Assembly: GCF_900114495.1 (NCBI RefSeq)
Contig: NZ_FOZI01000002.1
Location: 372,001 to 436,000, forward strand
From: Dyella sp. OK004
GTDB taxonomy: Bacteria > Pseudomonadota > Gammaproteobacteria > Xanthomonadales > Rhodanobacteraceae
Length of the DNA stretch: 64,000 nt
Direction of reading: 5' to 3'
The notes beneath the pieces were generated by a model. That model had not been told where the DNA came from and ran no database searches. It was given only the letters and a program-made list of their open reading frames with translations. Position numbers and translations under genes: made by a program. Shown in pieces: positions 26,969-34,706 of the stretch (position 1 is the first letter of the stretch; each line of letters opens with the position of its first letter).

Positions 26969-27009
26969 CCCCCTCTCCCTTCCGGGGAGAGGGTTGGGGT
27001 GAGGGGCGG
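26969..27009. repeat. C-rich REP hairpin between pstB and phoU
   Basis: CCCTCTCCC-ttcc-GGGGAGAGGG followed by TTGGGGTGAGGGG: the mosaic repeat's part A in reverse orientation, on its own, inside the pst operon. May attenuate phoU or stabilise pstSCAB mRNA. Confidence 0.8.
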
Positions 27010-27054
27010 GTACTCGCGACAACCTGCCCTACCTGACTCAAACGAGACCAAACC

Positions 27055-27789
27055 ATGAGCGGCAGCAGCAAGGAACACATCATCAAGAGCTACGACGACG
27101 AGCTGGCCCGTCTCACCGGCGAGATCGTCCGTATGGGCGAACTGGCGGTGAGCCAGCTGGAGTCGGCCATCGACGTGGTGGAACGCCGCGATGAACGCGC
27201 CGCCCAGCGCGTGGTCGCCAACGACGACGCCATCGATCTGCTGGAGCAAGAAATCAGCCACGACGTAGTGCGCCTGCTTGCCCTGCGCGCACCGATCGCC
27301 AGCGACCTGCGCAACGTATTCGCCGCACTGCGCATCGCGGCCGATATCGAGCGTATCGGCGACTATGCCGCCAACGTCGCTAAGCGCTCCATTCCGCTGT
27401 CGATGGTGGCGCCGATCGCACCGACCAACGGCCTGGGCTACCTCGCCGAGCTGGCCGCTACCGAAGTGCGTGAAGTGCTGCTCGCCTACCGCGACCGCGA
27501 TGCCGAACGCGCCTACCAGGTATGGAAGGACGACGCTGATCTGGACGAGGCCTATACCGGCTACTTCCGCCAGCTGCTCACCTACATGATGGAAGACCCG
27601 CGCAACATTACGCCGTGCACACACCTGCTGTTCATGGCCAAGAACATCGAGCGCGTCGGTGACCATGCCACCAACATCGCCGAGAACATCTGGTACCAGG
27701 TGCATGGCGAGCCGCTGAATACGCAGCGCAGCAAGCGCGACTTCACCTCCAGCCCGGAAATGACCAAGCTGGGCACCAAGCCGGACTGA
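27055..27789 (+). CDS. phoU: Phosphate signalling regulator PhoU
   Basis: Negative regulator linking the Pst transporter to the PhoR/PhoB two-component system. The 244 residues contain two PhoU three-helix repeats, each with the metal-binding E-x3-D pattern: RIAADIERIGDYAANVAKR and AKNIERVGDHATNIAEN. The C-terminus carries about 20 extra polar residues. phoB and phoR are not in this window. Confidence 0.97.
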   Translation: MSGSSKEHIIKSYDDELARLTGEIVRMGELAVSQLESAIDVVERRDERAAQRVVANDDAIDLLEQEISHDVVRLLALRAPIASDLRNVFAALRIAADIERIGDYAANVAKRSIPLSMVAPIAPTNGLGYLAELAATEVREVLLAYRDRDAERAYQVWKDDADLDEAYTGYFRQLLTYMMEDPRNITPCTHLLFMAKNIERVGDHATNIAENIWYQVHGEPLNTQRSKRDFTSSPEMTKLGTKPD

Positions 27790-27803
27790 AGCGCAACAAC
27801 CGT

Positions 27804-27884
27804 TGTAGGAGCGCAGCCTACGCGCGACATCCCTCCCTGCAGAGCGATCATTTCACTCGGTCGCCCACAGGGAGGGCTCCTACA
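27804..27884. repeat. TGTAGGAGCGC palindromic repeat, long variant
   Basis: Begins TGTAGGAGCGCAG and ends GGCTCCTACA, with an 81-base span holding an inner CCCTCCCTGC...GGGAGGG inverted repeat. It lies between convergent phoU and gdx and is a composite version of the copies at 4449 and 20340. Confidence 0.75.
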
Positions 27885-27917
27885 CCAACTAGAAAATCCG
27901 TGTGGTCGTGCAGCGCG

Positions 27918-28241
27918 CTAATGCGCCCCACTGGTGAGCTTGAGCCCGATAATTCCCGTGAGCACCAGCGCCACGCAGATCAGACGTGCCGGCGACGCGG
28001 AATCGCCGAACAGCACGATGCCGAGAATCACCGCGCCCAGCGCGCCAATACCAGTCCAGATCGCATAAGCCGTTCCGATCGGCAGTGTTTTCACCGCCAT
28101 CGCGAGCAATACGATGCTCACGATCATCGCCGACACTGTGCCGACGGTCGGCCACAGACGCGAGAAACCGTCGGTGTATTTCAGGCCGATGGCCCAGCCG
28201 ATCTCGAACAGGCCGGCGAGTACCAGATAGATCCAGGGCAT
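27918..28241 (-). CDS. gdx: SMR-family guanidinium exporter Gdx (SugE)
   Basis: Small four-helix drug/metabolite transporter, 107 residues. It closely follows E. coli SugE/Gdx: [20 protein letters not shown] with the essential membrane Glu at position 13, KYTDGFSRL, and [15 protein letters not shown]. The Gdx subclass exports guanidinium in exchange for protons, and the mini-ykkC riboswitch in its leader argues for the same substrate here. ATG 28241 has AGGAG 8 bases upstream. It is a single gene; the operation as a dual-topology dimer is family knowledge. Confidence 0.93.
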   Translation of the reverse strand: MPWIYLVLAGLFEIGWAIGLKYTDGFSRLWPTVGTVSAMIVSIVLLAMAVKTLPIGTAYAIWTGIGALGAVILGIVLFGDSASPARLICVALVLTGIIGLKLTSGAH

Positions 28242-28305
28242 GACAAAACTCCTTGGAGCCGGTCGACGCTTAATACCTGGAATGCGGACGGCTCTCGGTT
28301 GAAGA

Positions 28306-28350
28306 GCAGGGCCGTCCCCGCGAACGCGATACGTATCCGAGTCGTCCCGG
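28306..28350 (-). promoter_or_regulatory. Guanidine-II riboswitch (mini-ykkC)
   Basis: In the gdx leader, two hairpins carry ACGR tetraloops: CCGGG-ACGA-CTCGG (28350-28337) and GCGGGG-ACGG-CCCTGC (28321-28306), 15 bases apart. This is the defining layout of mini-ykkC. GGACGGC in and around the second loop can instead pair with GCCGTCC at 28292-28286, a likely alternative structure. The gdx start is 65 bases downstream. Confidence 0.9.
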
Positions 28351-28378
28351 CACGCCGGCATGCGATGCCGGAGTGCCT

Positions 28379-28384
28379 ATTCTA
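28379..28384 (-). promoter_or_regulatory. -10 box of the gdx transcript
   Basis: TAGAAT on the minus strand; a start about 7 bases further would begin the RNA at an extra CCGGCA/TGCCGG hairpin (28371-28355) just before the riboswitch. No clear -35. Confidence 0.5.
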
Positions 28385-28417
28385 CCCAAGCGGAGCGCCC
28401 CGAGCCTGACCCGCTAT

Positions 28418-28705
28418 TCAGGAGCTGATCTTGCTCTCCACATCGCGGAGCTCACGGCGCACGCGCGCGCTGTTGGCGATGCCGTAGATGCCGATCAGCA
28501 GCCATGCCACCTGCATCACAAAGGCCGGCGTATTGAAGCTGCCAAACAGCAGCGACAGCATCACACCGACCGCGCCGAGCACGTTCATCAGCTGATACAC
28601 CAGCCCATTGCCGTGCAACTTGCGCGCCTGCAACAGCAGAAAGGCCAGCAGCACCAGCACTACACCGATATAGCCGGCCCAGTCATGCCATAAAACGGTG
28701 CTCAT
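28418..28705 (-). CDS. Small membrane protein (CBU_0592-like)
   Basis: A 95-residue protein with three hydrophobic helices (about 10-28, 38-55, 60-80) and a charged C-terminus (ARVRRELRDVESK). The pattern GYIGVVLVLLAFLLLQ ... YQLMNVLGAVGVMLS ... QVAWLLIGIYGI matches the small 'CBU_0592-like' membrane domain of unknown role. Its ATG overlaps the rlmB stop (ATGA), so it is the last gene of an rnr-rlmB operon. Confidence 0.75.
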   Translation of the reverse strand: MSTVLWHDWAGYIGVVLVLLAFLLLQARKLHGNGLVYQLMNVLGAVGVMLSLLFGSFNTPAFVMQVAWLLIGIYGIANSARVRRELRDVESKISS

Positions 28706-29448
28706 CGCTTGTTACTCCTTTGGCGCAACGCCTCGAACAGTACGACACCCGTCGCCACCGAAACGTTCAGGCTCTCCATCGTGCCGGGCATCGGAATCTT
28801 GGCGACGAAATCGCAGGTCTCGCGCGTGAGGCGACGCATGCCCTCCCCTTCGCTACCCAGCACCAGCGCCACCGGCCCTTTCAGGTCAACGCTGTAGATC
28901 GACGTCTCAGTATCGCCGGCCAGGCCGGTGATCCACACACCGGCGTCCTTCAAAGTGCGCAACGCACGCGCCAGATTGGTCGCCGCGACCAGCGGCACGC
29001 GATCTGCACCACCCGCCGACGCGCGCCGCACCACCGGGGTCAGACCCACCGCGCGATCCTTGGGAACGATGACGGCCGTCACCTTGGCCGCTGCCGCACT
29101 GCGCAAGCAGGCCCCAAGATTGTGCGGATCGGTGACGCCATCGAGCACCAGCACCAACGCATCGGCACCGGCCTTTTCCAGCAGGTCCGGCAGATCGTTC
29201 TCACCCGCCATCGGCGGCGCTTCGTAACGTGCCACCACACCCTGGTGCCGCGCTTCGCCGGCAACTTTTTCCAGCTGCTCGCGCGGACGGTGATGCACCG
29301 GAATATTCAGCGCTTTCGCGCGTTCCGCCAGTTCATGCACGCGCGCATTGCGCTGGCCGTTCTCGATCAGCAGCTCGCGCACGCGCTCTGCGTCGTTGCT
29401 TAACGCGCCTTCGACCGGGTTGATCCCGACGATCCAACTCTCGCTCAT
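28702..29448 (-). CDS. rlmB: 23S rRNA (guanosine-2'-O-)-methyltransferase RlmB
   Basis: SPOUT methyltransferase that methylates G2251 in the peptidyl-transferase P loop. The 248 residues show an N-terminal substrate-binding domain and the SpoU motifs LDGVTDPHNLGACLRSA (motif 1), VLGSEGEGMRRL (motif 2) and IPMPGTMESLNVSVATGV (motif 3). ATG 29448 overlaps the rnr stop as TGATG; GTG 29451 is an alternative. Pairing with rnr is the same as in E. coli. Confidence 0.95.
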   Translation of the reverse strand: MSESWIVGINPVEGALSNDAERVRELLIENGQRNARVHELAERAKALNIPVHHRPREQLEKVAGEARHQGVVARYEAPPMAGENDLPDLLEKAGADALVLVLDGVTDPHNLGACLRSAAAAKVTAVIVPKDRAVGLTPVVRRASAGGADRVPLVAATNLARALRTLKDAGVWITGLAGDTETSIYSVDLKGPVALVLGSEGEGMRRLTRETCDFVAKIPMPGTMESLNVSVATGVVLFEALRQRSNKR

Positions 29449-32039
29449 CACTTGCCTTTTGGTTTCGCGGGCCGCGCCGACTTACTCGGCTTGGCCGCCT
29501 TGTTCTTATTCGCCGCGGCCTTCGGCGATGCCTTGGATCCGGCTTTGCCGGCCGCCTTGGCTTCGCGGAATGGCCGCGCCTCCGGACGCGCATTATCGCG
29601 CGGCGTGGCACCCGCCGTCGCCTTGCGGCCAGCCGGCAGCGAATAACGCTCGCCCGCATTGGCGTAATCGTACGCGCGCGCAGCGCGCGGCGGCGGTTGT
29701 GCGGAAGCCTCGCCCTTCGTTACCAAGCGGAAATCGATCTTGCGATCCTCCAGGCTGGCGCGCAGCACCTGGATGCGCAGCTTGTCACCCAGACGGAACT
29801 GCGCACCACTGCGTTCGCCCTTCAACAAATGGCGGATCGGATCGAAGTGGTAGTAGTCGTTGGACAACTGGCTGATATGCACCAGCCCCGACACCTTCGA
29901 CTCATCCAGCTCCACGAACAGGCCGAACGAAGTGACACCAGTAACGGTGCCATCGAACTCGCTGCCCACGTGCTTGGACATCCACGCGCACTTGAAGCGC
30001 TCGTCCACATCGCGCTCGGCCTCTTCCGCACGGCGCTCGCGCTGCGAGCAATGCAACGCCATGGTCGCCATCTGTGCCGGGGTGTAGGCGTAATCGGTTG
30101 GCTTGCCACCGGTCAGCGCATAACGGATCGCGCGATGCACCAGCAGATCGGGATAGCGACGGATCGGCGAGGTGAAGTGCGCATAGGCCTCCAGTGCCAG
30201 GCCGAAGTGACCGCGATTCTCGGGCTGGTAAGTCGCCATGCTCTGCGAACGCAACAGCACCGACTGGATCAGCTCCTTCTCGGGGCGATCCTTCACCATC
30301 CGCAGCACGTCGGCGTAATCACCCGGTGTCACTTCGCTTATCGGCGGCATGCGCAGCTTGAATTCACGCAGGAACTGCTGCAGGTCCTCGTACTTCTCTT
30401 CTGGCGGCGGCTCGTGCGCACGGAACAATGCGGGAATCTTGCGCTTCTCCAGGAACAACGCCGCCTGCACGTTGGCGGCGATCATGCATTCCTCGATCAG
30501 CTTGTGCGCGTCATTGCGCTCAGTGGCGCCCATCGCCACCACATCGCCGGTATTGTCGAGGCGGAATTTCACTTCCGGCGTCTCGAAATCGATCGCACCG
30601 CGCCGCTTACGCTGCGCCGCCATCAATTGATAGAGGCTATGCAAATGCTCGACCTGCGGCAGCACGTCGGCCAGCTCGTGGCGCGCATCCGCGTCGTTGA
30701 GGCCAATGGCCTGCCACACGCGGTCATAGGTGAGCCGCGCATGCGAATACATCACCGCTTCGTAGAACTTGGATTTGACGACCTCGCCTTCCGGGCTGAC
30801 CTGCATGTCGCAGACCATGCACAGGCGTTCCACCTTGGGGTTCAGCGAGCAGATGCCGTTGGACAGCGTCTCCGGCAGCATCGGCACCACAAAGCCGGGG
30901 AAATAGGTGGAGGTACTGCGCTCGTAAGCTTCGCGATCCAGCGCGTCACCGATCGGCACGTAATGCGAGACATCGGCAATCGCGACCACCAGACGGTATC
31001 CGCCGCCGCGTCGCGGCTCGGCATATACCGCATCGTCGAAATCGCGCGCGTCGGCGCCGTCGATGGTCACTAGCGGCAACTTGCGCAGATCCACCCTGCC
31101 CTCGCGCTCGGCGGCGGTGACCAGCGGCTCGATCTCATCCGCCTCGCGCTCCACTTCGACCGGCCATTCGTGCGGCAGGTTGTGGCTGGCGATCGCCATC
31201 TCCACCAGCAGAGAAGGCTGCAAACGCTCGCCAAGCACGGCACGGATCGCCCCCATCGGACCGCGATGCGGCGTCGGTGGGTCGGTAATTTCAGCCACCA
31301 CAATCTGGCCGCTGCGCGCCCCCATCTCCTTGCCGGGGGCGATCATGATGTCCTGATGCAGGCGGCGGTCGTCCGGCGCCACCAAGGTCACGCCGTTCTC
31401 CACCACTACGCGGCCGACCAGGCGCGGCGAACGCCGCTGCAGCACTTCGACAATGGCACCCTGCTTGCGCCCGCGGCGATCCATGCCCACCACGCTGGCC
31501 AGCACGCGGTCGCCGTGCAGCACCACACGCATTTGCTGCGGCGACAGATAAAGATCCTCGCCACCGTCGTCCGGGCGCAGGAAGCCGTAGCCCTCGGCAT
31601 TGGCCAGGACCAGTCCCGGAATCAGGTCGAGCTTGTTGCTCGGCGCGTAGCCGCCGCGGCGGCCGAGCAGCAGCTGGCCGTCGCGCACCATCGCGCCCAG
31701 GCGCTTGCGCAGGGCATTGAGGTCGTATTCGTCATACAGCTGCATCGCCTCGGCGATGCGCGCCTCGGTCAGCAATTCGCCGCGCTCAGTGAGCAGTGCA
31801 AGAATCGCCTCGCGGCTGGGAATGGGGCGCTCGTAGCGCTGGGCTTCACGCTCGGCGTGGGGGTCCTGCGCGTTCGACGCTTTCGGCGTCTTGGCCGCCT
31901 TAGAGGCCTTCGGCGACTTGAGCGCCGGCAAGGCAGGCAACGCCGGGCGCTTACCCGCCGTAGCCGTGGCCTTCTTGGACGCGTCCGGGTGGGCGGCTTT
32001 GCCCTCACCAACGCGTTTATCCTTGTTTTTTCTGATCAC
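29448..32039 (-). CDS. rnr: Ribonuclease R
   Basis: Processive 3'-5' exoribonuclease that degrades structured RNA. The 863 residues start with a Lys/Ala-rich extension (about 1-70), then the helical RNase R N-domain, two cold-shock domains, the RNB catalytic domain with the metal-binding Asp cluster in GADARDFDDAVYAE, an S1 domain (about 700-780, GTVTGVTSFGLFVELDES), and a basic Lys/Ala-rich tail ending PAKPKGK. Start is GTG 32039 with AAGG upstream. The 5' flank faces the tRNA-Leu promoter. Confidence 0.97.
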   Translation of the reverse strand: MIRKNKDKRVGEGKAAHPDASKKATATAGKRPALPALPALKSPKASKAAKTPKASNAQDPHAEREAQRYERPIPSREAILALLTERGELLTEARIAEAMQLYDEYDLNALRKRLGAMVRDGQLLLGRRGGYAPSNKLDLIPGLVLANAEGYGFLRPDDGGEDLYLSPQQMRVVLHGDRVLASVVGMDRRGRKQGAIVEVLQRRSPRLVGRVVVENGVTLVAPDDRRLHQDIMIAPGKEMGARSGQIVVAEITDPPTPHRGPMGAIRAVLGERLQPSLLVEMAIASHNLPHEWPVEVEREADEIEPLVTAAEREGRVDLRKLPLVTIDGADARDFDDAVYAEPRRGGGYRLVVAIADVSHYVPIGDALDREAYERSTSTYFPGFVVPMLPETLSNGICSLNPKVERLCMVCDMQVSPEGEVVKSKFYEAVMYSHARLTYDRVWQAIGLNDADARHELADVLPQVEHLHSLYQLMAAQRKRRGAIDFETPEVKFRLDNTGDVVAMGATERNDAHKLIEECMIAANVQAALFLEKRKIPALFRAHEPPPEEKYEDLQQFLREFKLRMPPISEVTPGDYADVLRMVKDRPEKELIQSVLLRSQSMATYQPENRGHFGLALEAYAHFTSPIRRYPDLLVHRAIRYALTGGKPTDYAYTPAQMATMALHCSQRERRAEEAERDVDERFKCAWMSKHVGSEFDGTVTGVTSFGLFVELDESKVSGLVHISQLSNDYYHFDPIRHLLKGERSGAQFRLGDKLRIQVLRASLEDRKIDFRLVTKGEASAQPPPRAARAYDYANAGERYSLPAGRKATAGATPRDNARPEARPFREAKAAGKAGSKASPKAAANKNKAAKPSKSARPAKPKGK

Positions 32040-32108
32040 TTATCAGCCTTGATAGAGGTGCCGCGACAGTTCCGCCGCAGCACAATGAAAATTCGGTGAA
32101 AGATATAG

Positions 32109-32137
32109 TTGACAACTCTTAGCTCCATGCCTAATCT
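32109..32137 (+). promoter_or_regulatory. Promoter of tRNA-Leu
   Basis: TTGACA (32109-32114), 17-base spacer, TAATCT (32132-32137), then a GC-rich segment, typical of stable-RNA promoters. The tRNA begins 39 bp downstream. Confidence 0.85.
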
Positions 32138-32176
32138 ACGCGGCTCACGCATTTCGCATAGCGATGCGCGACACCT

Positions 32177-32261
<85 letters not shown>

Positions 32262-32267
32262 ATTGTA

Positions 32268-32300
32268 GACGAAGCCCGCCGCAAGGCGGGCTTCGTCGTT
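32268..32300 (+). terminator. Rho-independent terminator after tRNA-Leu
   Basis: GACGAAGCCCGCC-GCAA-GGCGGGCTTCGTC, a 13-bp perfect stem followed by GTTT, starting 7 bp after the tRNA CCA. It also faces the convergent LysR gene end. Confidence 0.85.
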
Positions 32301-32318
32301 TCCGGCTCCGCGCGCCGC

Positions 32319-33239
32319 TCATACGCCGAACGCATCCACGCCGTCGACCAGCCGCTTCGCCAGGCGCGGCTGCCTGAGCTGCTCTAGCCACCACGCCAGC
32401 GCGCGTCCTTCGTGATCGCCGCGCCACGCCACGTAAAGCACGTTCGGTTCGCGTGGATCGGCGGTGCGCTTCTCCACCAGTTCGCGACGTTTCAATAACG
32501 AACTCACGCGATGGCACGGCAACCAGCCGATCCCCAGCGCCTCGCGCTGCGCCAGGATCTTCGCGCGCATGCTCGGCACCGCAAGCGTCGCCTGCCCACC
32601 CAGCACGCCGTAGCCACGCCCCTGCGTGACCCGCGAGGAATCGGCCACCACCACGGAACGATGCGCGGCGATCGCGTCGCGCTCCAAAGGTTCTTTCGCC
32701 TTAGCCAAGGGATGGCGCGGCGATACTGCAAATACCCATTCGAGCACACCCAGTTCTGCCCAGCGCAGATGCGGCATCGATGGCGGTTCGTTGGTCGCCC
32801 CGATCACCAGATCCGCACGACCGTCGCGCAACGCCTCCCAGGTGCCACCCAGCACTTCATGCGTCACTCGCAGATTGACGCCTGATTGCAGACCATCGAA
32901 AGCACGGATCACCGGCAGCAGCGTGTCGAACTCCAGCAGCTCATCGGTGACGATCCACAGGCGATCTTCCCAGCCGCCAGCGATCTGCTTCACGCGCCGG
33001 GTCAGGCGCGATACGTCCTGCACCAGGCGCGACGCTTCTTGCGCCAACAGTTGTCCGGCCGGGGTGAGTTGCAGGCGATAGCGGCGGCGGTCGAACAGCA
33101 GCGCGTCAAAGCGCGCCTCCAGTTGCCGCGCCGCATGGGAAATCGTGGACGGCGCCTTGCCCAAGCGGGCCGCCGCGCGCGACAGGCTGCCGCTTTCCCG
33201 GATGGCTTCCAGCAAGGCCAGTTCGTCTTCTGACAGCAT
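32319..33239 (-). CDS. LysR-family transcriptional regulator
   Basis: A 306-residue LTTR. The N-terminal winged helix-turn-helix reads LSEDELALLEAIRESGSL and AARLGKAPSTISHAARQLE, followed by LFDRRRYRLQLTPAG. The remainder is the two-lobed effector domain. ATG 33239 has GGAG 10 bases upstream, whereas ATG 33251 has none. It is divergent from an SDR/AhpD-like gene pair with a perfect palindrome between them, so it probably regulates that pair. Inducer unknown. Confidence 0.88.
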   Translation of the reverse strand: MLSEDELALLEAIRESGSLSRAAARLGKAPSTISHAARQLEARFDALLFDRRRYRLQLTPAGQLLAQEASRLVQDVSRLTRRVKQIAGGWEDRLWIVTDELLEFDTLLPVIRAFDGLQSGVNLRVTHEVLGGTWEALRDGRADLVIGATNEPPSMPHLRWAELGVLEWVFAVSPRHPLAKAKEPLERDAIAAHRSVVVADSSRVTQGRGYGVLGGQATLAVPSMRAKILAQREALGIGWLPCHRVSSLLKRRELVEKRTADPREPNVLYVAWRGDHEGRALAWWLEQLRQPRLAKRLVDGVDAFGV

Positions 33240-33353
33240 GCCCTGCTCCATCGAATGGGTGGATACGGAAAGCGATCCTACGGCAAGCCTGCGGGGCTGC
33301 CCATCCGCCGCACATCATAGGCTGCAAGCCGCCACCGGCGGTTGGTCAACACA

Positions 33354-33368
33354 TTCGAAACTTTCGAA
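33354..33368. promoter_or_regulatory. Palindrome TTCGAAACTTTCGAA, candidate LysR operator
   Basis: Perfect 15-bp palindrome (7-base arms around C) midway in the 217-bp divergent gap between the LysR gene and the SDR gene. No other gene occupies that gap. Confidence 0.6.
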
Positions 33369-33456
33369 CGTTCCCGACGATGACGTGGCATGGCATCCGC
33401 TGCACCGAAGCGCAGCATCTCCCCCAGGTCAAACACCCATCACCTGGAGAACCACC

Positions 33457-34206
33457 ATGAACCGTTTCGAAGGCAAAACCGTACTGGTCACCGGCGGCAG
33501 CAGCGGCATCGGCCTGGCGACTGCGCAGGCATTCGCCACCGAAGGCGCACGCGTTGTCATTACTGGCCGCGATGCCGCAACGCTGGCAAAAGCCGGCAAT
33601 GCCATCGGCCCCCATACACTGACGGTGCGCAATGACACCAGCGATGTCGCAGCAGCCAAAGCGCTCGCCGATACCCTGACTGCCCAGCAGATCAAACTGG
33701 ACGCCGTATTCATCAACGCCGGCATCGCCCGCTTCGCCAACTTCGCGGAAGTGCAAGAGCGCTTCTGGGACGAGATGTTCGACATCAACGTCAAGGGCGC
33801 GTACTTCCAGATCCAGGCCCTGCTGCCGCTACTCAATCCCGGCGCATCCATCGTGCTCAACGGTTCGATCAACGCGCATATCGGCATGCCGGCTTCCTCG
33901 GTCTATGCGGCAAGCAAGGCGGCGCTGATTTCACTGGCGAAAACGCTGTCCGGTGAACTGCTGCCGCAGGGCATCCGCGTCAACGTGGTCAGCCCCGGCC
34001 CGATCAGCACGCCGCTATACGGCAAGCTGGGCATGGACACGGCCACGCTGGAAGCGACCACCGCGCAGATTCAAAGCCAGGTACCGCTGGGGCGCTTTGG
34101 CACTGCTGACGAACTGGCCTCGACCATCCTGCATCTGTCAGCCAGGGAGTCCGCCTTCATCGTCGGCACTGAGATCATCGTCGATGGCGGCATGAGCCAG
34201 CTGTAA
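33457..34206 (+). CDS. Short-chain dehydrogenase/reductase
   Basis: A classical SDR oxidoreductase, 249 residues from ATG 33457 behind GGAGA. Cofactor loop TGGSSGIGLA near residue 12, NAG motif (INAGIA), catalytic Ser in LNGSINA, YAASK active-site motif, and PGPIST after it. An Arg in TGRDAATL at the end of beta-2 suggests NADP(H). It forms a likely operon with the AhpD-like gene under the divergent LysR. Substrate unknown; reactive carbonyl or quinone detoxification is a reasonable inference from the partner. Confidence 0.92.
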   Translation: MNRFEGKTVLVTGGSSGIGLATAQAFATEGARVVITGRDAATLAKAGNAIGPHTLTVRNDTSDVAAAKALADTLTAQQIKLDAVFINAGIARFANFAEVQERFWDEMFDINVKGAYFQIQALLPLLNPGASIVLNGSINAHIGMPASSVYAASKAALISLAKTLSGELLPQGIRVNVVSPGPISTPLYGKLGMDTATLEATTAQIQSQVPLGRFGTADELASTILHLSARESAFIVGTEIIVDGGMSQL

Positions 34207-34262
34207 GCCATCATTTACCCTCTGCCACAGGGCAAGCATTTCCCACTTTCAAGGACACCACT

Positions 34263-34706
34263 ATGAATCAGCGCATGGACTACTACGCCGCCAGCCCCGA
34301 CGCCATCAAAGCCATGGTCGGTCTGGAACAGCGCATCGGCAAAAGCAGCCTGGAGAAACCACTGATGGAGTTGGTACGTCTGCGCGCATCGCTGATCAAT
34401 GGTTGTGCCTATTGCGTGGACCTGCACAACCGTGACGCGCGCAAAGCCGGCGAAGACGACCGGCGTCTCGCCGCGGTCAGTGTGTGGCGCGAAACCCCTT
34501 TCTTCACCGAGCGCGAGCGCGCCGCCCTGCTGTGGACTGAAGCACTGACGCTGGTCGCCGACGGCCACGTGCCGGATGAAGTCTGGGCTGCGGTACAACC
34601 GCATTTTTCGCCAGAGGAACTGACCGACCTCACCCTGCTGGTCGTGGCGATCAATGGATGGAATCGGTTTGCGGTGGCTTTCCGCAAGACGCCAGCAACG
34701 TCTTAG
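34263..34706 (+). CDS. AhpD-like carboxymuconolactone decarboxylase family protein
   Basis: A 147-residue CMD-family protein with the AhpD-core thiol motif NGCAYCVDLHNRDAR (redox CxxC plus His), typical of alkylhydroperoxidase-like enzymes that reduce peroxides with a disulfide partner. It follows the SDR gene by 56 bp on the same strand. Its last 56 bp overlap the 3' end of the convergent lipase gene, so the C-terminal codons are constrained in two frames. Confidence 0.9.
   Translation: MNQRMDYYAASPDAIKAMVGLEQRIGKSSLEKPLMELVRLRASLINGCAYCVDLHNRDARKAGEDDRRLAAVSVWRETPFFTERERAALLWTEALTLVADGHVPDEVWAAVQPHFSPEELTDLTLLVVAINGWNRFAVAFRKTPATS

Noticed and set aside
26969-27009. Hairpin between pstB and phoU as a terminator
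   Set aside because: No T-run follows and the sequence matches a REP-type repeat; phoU is probably still co-transcribed.
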